Shown piece by piece: positions 57,094 through 64,000 of a DNA stretch of 64,000 nucleotides. The translations under genes were made by a program, and so were the position numbers. The first letter of the stretch is position 1. Each line of letters opens with the position of its first letter. The DNA comes from Scedosporium boydii (lineage: Eukaryota; Ascomycota; Sordariomycetes; Microascales; Microascaceae). The stretch is taken from positions 1 through 64,000 of the forward strand of contig NJFT01000093.1 of the NCBI GenBank assembly GCA_002221725.1, in the 5' to 3' direction. The notes beneath the pieces were generated by a model. It saw only the letters and a program-made list of their open reading frames with translations. It had not been told where the DNA came from and did not search any database.

Positions 57094-60000
57094 TTATAAT
57101 ATAAAGACCGTAGAATCCTCTAACATCTTCAAATCTCTCAGGCTCTTAATACACCCCCAGCAGACGCACTCACGTAAGACACAGACATTTTTCCTCAGTG
57201 CAACAGCAATGACTGTAGCCGCGAGCCTTGCCTGCCAGTTGCCGCTGGCGAGAAATACGCAGCTATTGGCCGGCAAGCTCAGCAACTCTGACCAGTTCTC
57301 CAAAGCCGTGAGTGGGATATCGTCTTGGCGATATTGCATGTCATGGCCGCCAGCACATCTATCGACGCTCTGGGCTGGATTGGGAGTCCGGCAGGCTAAA
57401 GCCTTCCCGTCCGATGGTATGCCTCTCCACCGGCAGAGCCTGTATTTATCCGTAAGAGCCTTTCCGATGTCCAAGTCAGCGATCCACTGGCCTCTGCCGT
57501 GGACGGATACTACGCTCTCGAGTATGTACAGCTCTGTGTCCTGAGCGCCCGAGAATCCAATATCAACCTCCTGGGTCTTACCCGTAAACCAAAGATGCAG
57601 TGTCGTATCGGCGAAGCAGTCCCTGGTTCCACCGTCCCAGTCAGCAAGGTTGACGAGATGCCAATGATCAAGCTCCAGTTTCATGATGCGCGGCTCCAGA
57701 GGCGGGACGAGCAGGGCTGTTCCCGGCCGGCCGACATTGCCCATGACGTGGCGTATATTGACACGACTCGGTCCATGTGAAGGATCAGAGACGAGGGCGT
57801 TGGAGATGAACATGGAGTTTCCGCTGGAAATGGCCATAACATTTTGGAGTTGATTCGGGTGAATACAAAAGTTACTCTCCAAGTAGAGAATCGCCGAGAA
57901 AGATTCCCGAATGGTGAGGCGTTTGGCACGCCATTTGATAGAGGTTGCTATGGTAGTAATCGCCTCTGCCATTTCGGGGGTTACAAGCAGTGTTGGAGGT
58001 GCTGTTTGTGTCTGACTCTCTGACGAGGCAGCAGCCTCTTGGAATGAATCTGTCTCATTTGGAGGGGGAGATGGCCCAAATCCAAACTCAGCGTTGCCAC
58101 CATCATCGTCCTCCTTATCGTCGCTATTTTTAAGATAACTGGTATCCGTCGCAAGGAACTGAAAGGCATTTGTCTGCAGAAGGCTGCCACTGAATACACG
58201 AACATCGATAGTGCTCTGTTTCAGGCGCTTATACAAGCAGTTAAATGTAGATAGAGCCCGCATCGACACGATGAAGTCATCATTGAGAGACTCAACTGCG
58301 GATACCGTAGTCTGGGCCAATGTCGCTGTGTTGAGATTGTCTGTTTCGAAGAGGAGCTTCATGTCGGCCAACTGAAGGGGGATTGTCTCCGGCGGCAAAA
58401 TATCTAACCGAAGAAAGAGAGCAGCGGACTCGTCATTTCCCAGCCATTTCTCGTAGTGCCGAACGGGCCCATCCCAGTACTCATATGGCTGCAAAGATTG
58501 GCTAGGGGTAAGCCCAACATAACCCCAGAGGACTCGCATGGGCCTGTTTGCGTTGAGGACTGTTATGAAAGGCTCTTTTTCCGCGACGAGGACCTCTTCG
58601 CCCAGCGCCTCATATCGCTTTATTCAGCCTCGTAGTTGACGATGTCCTCATGGGTGTCAGAGGATAGAGACGGGTGATCTTCAGAGGGAGTGTCAAGGTA
58701 ATACATATCGTAGTCCTGGTAACCCTGGGACGCGGCATATAAAGTTGACTGGCTTGAAGCGGCTCCAGCAAAGGCGTCCAGCATCATCGGTTCTGGATCC
58801 GACCCATATGCGTGCGTGAGATTGAACATGGGTGCTTCCTTCGGTACCCATCGCCTATAGCCAGTAATGGTTTTTTCCTCTCCGCTCTCGGTTTGCTTAG
58901 TGACTGGCCGCTCAGCGGGTGTTGCCAATGCGTATTCTTCCCGTCCGGTTTCTTCGGATATATATCGAATTATGGCATGATTACAAGGTATCTTGGCCCT
59001 CGTTGCCAGGCGACGTAGAATATGTACCTTCTCCTCGGTGCACTTCGCTAGGGCTATCGCTCTCTCTGGAGCTGATAGACCGAAGAAGGGCTCCGATGGA
59101 CCTCCAATGAAAGCGGGGTGATTTCTTCCAAGTCGTAGAAGCTGCGTGAAGACTCGCCGGTCCAGACCTTTTGAGTCTAGGTAGTCCTGTGCTGTTTCTC
59201 CAAGGATCTCAAGCCAAGTCTGCTCGGCCCTCTTTGTATGGAGGTTACACAGGAGAACTAAGTTTTTAGACAACTTTACCAGCCACTCCATGATTTCCTC
59301 AAGGTCAGCATCCGGTATGGCCCACGATCCTAGCACACATCCCAGAACCGCCATGTTAAATTCGGCGAGACTAAGTCTCGAGCCCTCTGCTCGAATAGAG
59401 TTAGTTCGTTGGACCGGATCCCCGTAGTAACGTAGATGTGCCAGCGGCAGCGACCATCTCAGCCCCGATTCCGATTCTTCCCCTACTCTGGAGTTTTGCA
59501 ACCCCAGAGTGAGAATCCCCGATGCCGGCACCAATGGGTCGCCCTGAGGGACAATCTTTGTCACTACATCTAACACATTCAGATCAGGATATAAGTGCCA
59601 GGAAGATAGCGCCAAGAGAATTTCGCCGTTGTTCATTTGAAGAGGACAGCCGCTGAGGAGGCTCTCCATACCCTCGAGCCCACTTTTCCACGTTTGAATA
59701 ACGCTGTCATAGAGAGCTTGCTTCGAGTTGACGGACTTGCTCATATCGCCGATGATCAAAAGTAACTGCTTCTGCTGAGGCATCTTCACGATATCGGCAA
59801 TGCGTAGCCACGCTCTAGCGCTGGCATCCCACTCGGCCAGCTGCGATCGACTGACTTCCTTATGTAGCGCGACCGCGGTTCCAACGTCGACCTGGCCCAA
59901 GTCTGCGAATCGTTCCTGTACCTCGGCCTTGCGGCTTTTAAGGAGCTCAACCCATATGGACACAGCCTCTGGCCCGTCCCACATGCGAGCAAGCAGGCAT

Positions 60001-60434
60001 GCGAGGAGGTGGACCTGTATCGCACCCGAGCCAGATGTTGCACCCGCCCAGATACTGGCTCCGTCCACGCCCACGTGCCCGGCGAGAAGACCAGAAACAA
60101 ACTCGTTGCGATTTTCCGTGCCATGTAGGGGCGATGCTCCCGATTCCGTCGTCGCTTTGGCAATTTCGGAGGCACGCCTGCCATAGGACTTGATCAGATT
60201 CGGTGTGTCGGGAAGAATCGACTTAAAGATTGCCCCCAGTTGGCGAGCCGTGAGGTGAAGGGCCCCCTCCTCGGCTTTTTGTCGACTGGCCGTCAGGGAC
60301 ATGCCGAGATCTAGGAATTCTTCAGGCGGGCTGACTTTCACTGCTGTAAAGTCGAAATTGATATTGATGAGTGCCTGAGTGGACTCTGCCACGGCAGAGA
60401 GAGCAGAAACTGCGATCCTCCCTATGTTGGCCAT
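57094..60434 (-). pseudogene. large protein of unknown function, split by an apparent 1-nt frameshift
   Basis: Two long minus-strand frames: 58620..60434 (604 residues, MANIGRIAVSALSAVAEST) and 57094..58623 (510 codons, first ATG at 58539). The first ends ...NYEAE-stop. The second is already open in the next frame at that point and reads KRYEALGEEVLVAEKEPFITVL before its first ATG. The frames overlap by four bases and both look coding to the junction, with no plausible intron between. A single-base deletion, or a sequencing error, is the simplest reading; without it the product would be about 1,100 residues. Part 1 is helical with Trp/Ala-rich stretches. Part 2 has a Ser/Asp linker (DDKEDDDGG) then a beta-rich region ending with a Cys cluster (VCVLRECVCWGC). 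The family seems conserved in filamentous ascomycetes, but I know no function. Confidence 0.6.
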
Positions 60435-61288
60435 TCTCGGCGGTTATGAGGAGCTCTTGATCGCCGGAAGGAAAGGTCTTGAAGCGTTTTGCACACGAAC
60501 AAAACACGTCAAAAGAAGAAGAGGTCTAGGGAGGTTTAATTCTGGAGAGATGGTGTCAGCGGCGAAGGCTTCTTGACGAGAGAAAATGAGGCTGGCGACC
60601 GAGAGGGGGGCACAGCCTGCTCCGGCGAGTGCCTCCCCTGCCTCCCTGCCTCAAAGCCAACCACGGACGCGGCATTGCCGCTCTATTTTGACGAGCGGGA
60701 AACAGAAGGGGAGAACCGTCGACGCCACATAAGTAAAATACGACTGCTCACACTGATTTTGTTTGTGGGAGCAGAACTCTAGGAAAGCTTGAAGCTTCGC
60801 GGAGTTCATACGTTGAAATTGGAAAGGAGCTTCGGCCGTTCCAATTTCCGTTTCTTTTGCCACGAGTATTGTTCTTCGAAACCCACGAATTCTCAAATAG
60901 TCCTTGGAAAAGATTCGCTCTCCCAATTTATAGAAGCAACCAGGTGTCAATGCAGAAGCAATTCTAGCTATCCTATCCCAAATGGGTGCCGACTCTCTCA
61001 GGAGAGCAGGCCTCCGTGATGTTCATGAGAAATCCATGAACCTGAAGAAAAGAAAAGGGAAAACCCCCATCCCCCAAAAGAAAAGAAAACAAGAAGAAGA
61101 AATAATAAAAGAAAGTAAGATGGATCCAGCGATGGACCAGTCCACCATCCCACTATCCATCTATACATGTTATTCTTTTGTTGCAAAGATCGTCAGGTTA
61201 GATATCCATTTTATCCATTTTATCCATCCATGATCTCCACCACCCACTTCAAACAAAAGGGAACATCTCCCAACATTCATACCACTCC
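60435..61288. other. spacer upstream of the split gene
   Basis: Promoter side of the split gene and 3' region of the reductase-cytochrome b5 gene. A TTATCCATT-type short tandem lies at 61207-61232. No gene seen. Confidence 0.45.
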
Positions 61289-64000
61289 TCAAAACGTGGG
61301 CTGCACCCTCGGCTCCGTCGGCGAGTGACTCGCCACCAACTCCCGTAACTTAAACGTCCTCAACGACCCCGTAGAAGACAGCGCCCGACTCCTCCTCGCC
61401 GCCTGATACGAACTGATGCTCGTATTCCGACTATGTCCCATCTGCCCGGGATCCATCAACCCCGGAGACGGACTCGCCGCGGAGGCCCTCGACTTGAGAT
61501 TCAGCTTGTTGACCATCGTCTGGATCGCCGAGGCCGAGTCGAGCGGTGGGGTGGTGGCCGGCGACGGAGGCATCATACGGCCCGTGAGGGCGTAACCCCC
61601 GTTATTGCTGTGGAGGCTGCCGTCTGAACTACCCGTGTTCCGACGGTGAAGTGGCATTCGTTGACCGGCTAGTTCTTCCAGGACGCTTGGCATCTGATTA
61701 GGCATGCCCGAAGAAAGAGGAGGCCCGCCTCTCGACGGCGAGCGGCTCGACCCACGGCTAGACGGAGGCGTCATCAACCCAGCAATCCTCACCTGAGCTT
61801 GATTCTGCGCCTCCATCTTGGCAGCAAGCTGATCGAAATTGAGCGGCATGGGCGGCATCTTGCTCAGCCTCCTCATAGCCTTCATATTCTTGTCGATGAA
61901 CTGGCTCATACGATTCAGCGCCACCGAGTTCTCGTGGGACTCCATCGCCGAAGCCCCATGCGTCGGCTTCTGCGTCCGTATCGTGTGCCTCTCGTTCAGC
62001 GGCACGTGAGCCCTTGGCGCCGTTTGCCTCGGCGCGTCCTTGATCGTCTGCTGAATCTGGAAGAGGACGTTGTCGAACTCCACCGTCTTCTCCGTGGGCT
62101 TGTACATGGGCTGGGCGCCCATGACGGGGCTGTCCGTGAGTATGAAGAACGATCCGTCGCGGATGCGCCGCCGGACAAGGTTCCACCTCGTACGGGCCGG
62201 GTTCCGCTCAAGTTGCGGCTTGTAGATGGAGTGCTGCGCGAGCTTGGAGTAGAAGAGCTCGAGGCGCTTGGCCATGCGTTCGAGGATCTGCATGAGGAAC
62301 GAGCAGATGGCTGTCGTGCGCTGCTGGTCCGAGGATACCTCGAGGTTCATGATGCTGTCGAAGGCGTCCATGCCGCGACAGGCTTCTTCGCGGATGTCCT
62401 CGAGGAGCTCGATGTCGAGCTGGACAGACTTGTTGGCGTAGTCCATGATGCCGCGCTCTTGGAAGCGCGCCGATTCGCTGTCGCAGATGAATTGGCCCAC
62501 GAGGGCAATCTCCTTCGAGGTGGCGACGGCGTCCGGGGACGTCTTGGCACGGGCGATGGTGCCGAGGATATCGGGGAGCTTGGTATCCGCGCCGCCGGAA
62601 GTGTTGGCGACAGTGAAGGAGAGCTTGAGGACGAGTTCCTGGAACTTGGGACCGAAGAGGGCCGAAAAGCCACCCTGGAGGAGACGCGACTGGTATTGGT
62701 AGAAAATGCGGACACCGAGCATGTTGATCATGGTCTCCTGGTACCAGAGCTTGTTGTTGTTGGAGCCCATCAAATCGTCCATCTCGAATTGCTGTGCCAC
62801 GAGGGTCTCGACGCTGGTGCGTAGGTAATCGGCCCACATGTCGTAGATGCCACTGAGTTCCTCGCACCCGTGGTAGTCTGGCTTGGGCGTGAGGTGGCCG
62901 ACGAAGTACTTGGTGAGCAGACTAGCCACCTCCGGGTTGTTGGTGTGGGCGAGAGCGTCGAAAGACTTGGAGCAGTCAACACCGGCGTTGGACTTGATGA
63001 TGAGGGTGCCACCGGGGTGCATGGGGCAGAAGTCGGTGACGTCGTAGACGCTACCGTGGACACCGAGCCAGATGCGACCGCCGGGCCTATGGCCAGTATG
63101 AACGGCAAGTTGCGAAAGCGGGATCGTGGCGAGGTTGCAGGGAAGGGGTTTGGGTGTCATGAACACGTCCAACATGATCCTGCGCTCGGCAAACGCGGAA
63201 TTGATGATGAACTCAGTGGTATCCATGGTAGCGGTGCGGTGATTGTAGATTGCCTTGCGGATGCCCGACATGACCGAGTCGAAGACGGCAACTGAACCGC
63301 AGATGTAGAGGTAACCACCGAGACCACCTTGCTTCTTAGACATGACGAGGTCGCAAACGGTAGCGCCCTGCTCGGCAATCAGAGCATCAATGTATCGAGG
63401 CTCCATCCTCTTCTCGACGAGATCCCGCTGGACGGGATCGTACGCGAGGCCGCGGCTATCACGGGAAAAGGCAAGATGCACCTCCATGTAGCCTCCGGAG
63501 ACGTACTGACGCAGCTCGTCCTCGTAGCAGAACTTTTCGCGGCTCTGCACACCGAGGTAGAGGATGTTGCGGCCGACGGTCTGGCCGATGCGAGCCTGCC
63601 AGAAAGATCGGAACGGAGCGACGCCGCTGCCGCCGGCGAAGAAAGCGCAGGGAGCAGCACCATCAAGAGGAAGTTGGAAAGTAAGGGGGCGGGAGACACC
63701 GATGAGGACTTCCTCGTCGCCGCTGAGCGCGTTCTCGGGAGAATCGATGGGAGGGTTCAAAAAACCACTGCCCACACCGCAGCGGGAGATTTCATGACCG
63801 TGAGAGAAGGTAGGGCACAGCTTGTACTCGGCTCGGGAGACGGTGAGGTCGACGCTTGAGGGGAGGAGTTCCTCGGGGTAGTTGGAGATGGAGTAAGTGC
63901 GGGGAACCTCGACCTGGACAAGGTCACTGAGCCAGAAGAGGTCGGTGGTGAGATCGAAAGCTCTGTCCCAGATGCTGGGGGGAGTATCCTGCACCGCGGA
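61289..64000 (-). CDS. flavin reductase-cytochrome b5 fusion protein, 5' end outside window
   Basis: The frame is open to the window edge, so the N-terminus is missing; about 900 codons are seen. Numbering from the GTG codon at 63994: the FAD-binding domain of the cytochrome P450 reductase/sulfite reductase type has PRTYSISNYP (31-40) and a GVGSGFLN segment. The NADPH domain has FFAGGSGVAPFRSFWQAR (118-135), ILYLGVQSREKF and YLYICGSVAVFD. A cytochrome b5 domain (about 292-368) follows with heme ligands His326 (MHPGG) and His350 (LAHTNN). About 330 helical residues of unknown role come next, then a Pro/Ser/Gly-rich tail of about 200. The layout suggests an electron-transfer chain from NADPH through flavin to heme, with an upstream partner domain outside the window. 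The substrate is unknown. Confidence 0.78.
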   Translation of the reverse strand, partial: SAVQDTPPSIWDRAFDLTTDLFWLSDLVQVEVPRTYSISNYPEELLPSSVDLTVSRAEYKLCPTFSHGHEISRCGVGSGFLNPPIDSPENALSGDEEVLIGVSRPLTFQLPLDGAAPCAFFAGGSGVAPFRSFWQARIGQTVGRNILYLGVQSREKFCYEDELRQYVSGGYMEVHLAFSRDSRGLAYDPVQRDLVEKRMEPRYIDALIAEQGATVCDLVMSKKQGGLGGYLYICGSVAVFDSVMSGIRKAIYNHRTATMDTTEFIINSAFAERRIMLDVFMTPKPLPCNLATIPLSQLAVHTGHRPGGRIWLGVHGSVYDVTDFCPMHPGGTLIIKSNAGVDCSKSFDALAHTNNPEVASLLTKYFVGHLTPKPDYHGCEELSGIYDMWADYLRTSVETLVAQQFEMDDLMGSNNNKLWYQETMINMLGVRIFYQYQSRLLQGGFSALFGPKFQELVLKLSFTVANTSGGADTKLPDILGTIARAKTSPDAVATSKEIALVGQFICDSESARFQERGIMDYANKSVQLDIELLEDIREEACRGMDAFDSIMNLEVSSDQQRTTAICSFLMQILERMAKRLELFYSKLAQHSIYKPQLERNPARTRWNLVRRRIRDGSFFILTDSPVMGAQPMYKPTEKTVEFDNVLFQIQQTIKDAPRQTAPRAHVPLNERHTIRTQKPTHGASAMESHENSVALNRMSQFIDKNMKAMRRLSKMPPMPLNFDQLAAKMEAQNQAQVRIAGLMTPPSSRGSSRSPSRGGPPLSSGMPNQMPSVLEELAGQRMPLHRRNTGSSDGSLHSNNGGYALTGRMMPPSPATTPPLDSASAIQTMVNKLNLKSRASAASPSPGLMDPGQMGHSRNTSISSYQAARRSRALSSTGSLRTFKLRELVASHSPTEPRVQPTF

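Overview
The window is nuclear DNA of a filamentous ascomycete, most likely a Sordariomycete. Short introns (about 65-210 bp) have GT...AG ends and CTAAC/CTAAT branch sites. Genes are monocistronic on both strands and separated by long pyrimidine-rich spacers. The protein set is typically fungal: OPT peptide transporter, giant NRPS, proteinase K-like protease, flavohemoglobin, SAPS protein and a GINS subunit.

Layout. 0-9.3 kb: a small acidic orphan protein, a two-exon orphan protein, the GINS subunit Psf3 divergent from mitochondrial Mn superoxide dismutase, and an acyl-protein-thioesterase-like hydrolase. 9.3-13.8 kb: mostly gene-free, with a gene graveyard at 10.2-10.76 kb where a kinase-fold (APH-like) scrap abuts the C-terminal third of an argininosuccinate lyase. 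13.8-15.2 kb: flavohemoglobin with a mitochondrial-type leader and a possible second start. 19.0-30.7 kb: an OPT oligopeptide transporter, an intron-containing tRNA-Asn and an 8.1 kb single-exon NRPS-like gene, the last two on the minus strand. 30.7-36.2 kb: no gene seen. 36.2-45.3 kb: an orphan membrane protein, an HSL-type alpha/beta hydrolase and a four-exon SAPS phosphatase-associated protein. 47.7-49.0 kb: a secreted subtilisin. 53.5-55.9 kb: the G-patch splicing factor Spp382/TFIP11. 57.1-60.4 kb: a large protein of unknown function split by an apparent 1-nt frameshift. 61.3 kb to the window edge: a flavin reductase/cytochrome b5 fusion whose 5' end lies outside.

How the genes relate. 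Most are unrelated housekeeping or stress genes. Mn-SOD and flavohemoglobin are both oxidative/nitrosative defence but lie 6 kb apart and nothing shows co-regulation. The one place that looks like a specialised-metabolism locus is the convergent pair of OPT transporter and NRPS-like gene.

The most unusual observation is in that NRPS-like gene. It keeps an uninterrupted frame of about 2,700 codons, yet three of its four carrier-like domains lack the phosphopantetheine serine, both condensation domains lack the HHxxxDG histidine, and the adenylation core motifs are eroded. Only the epimerisation-type domain keeps its HHxxxDxxSW motif. This looks like a conserved pseudo-synthetase rather than a decayed pseudogene, which is an inference to be tested by selection analysis. 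All functions are read from motifs; no database search was possible.
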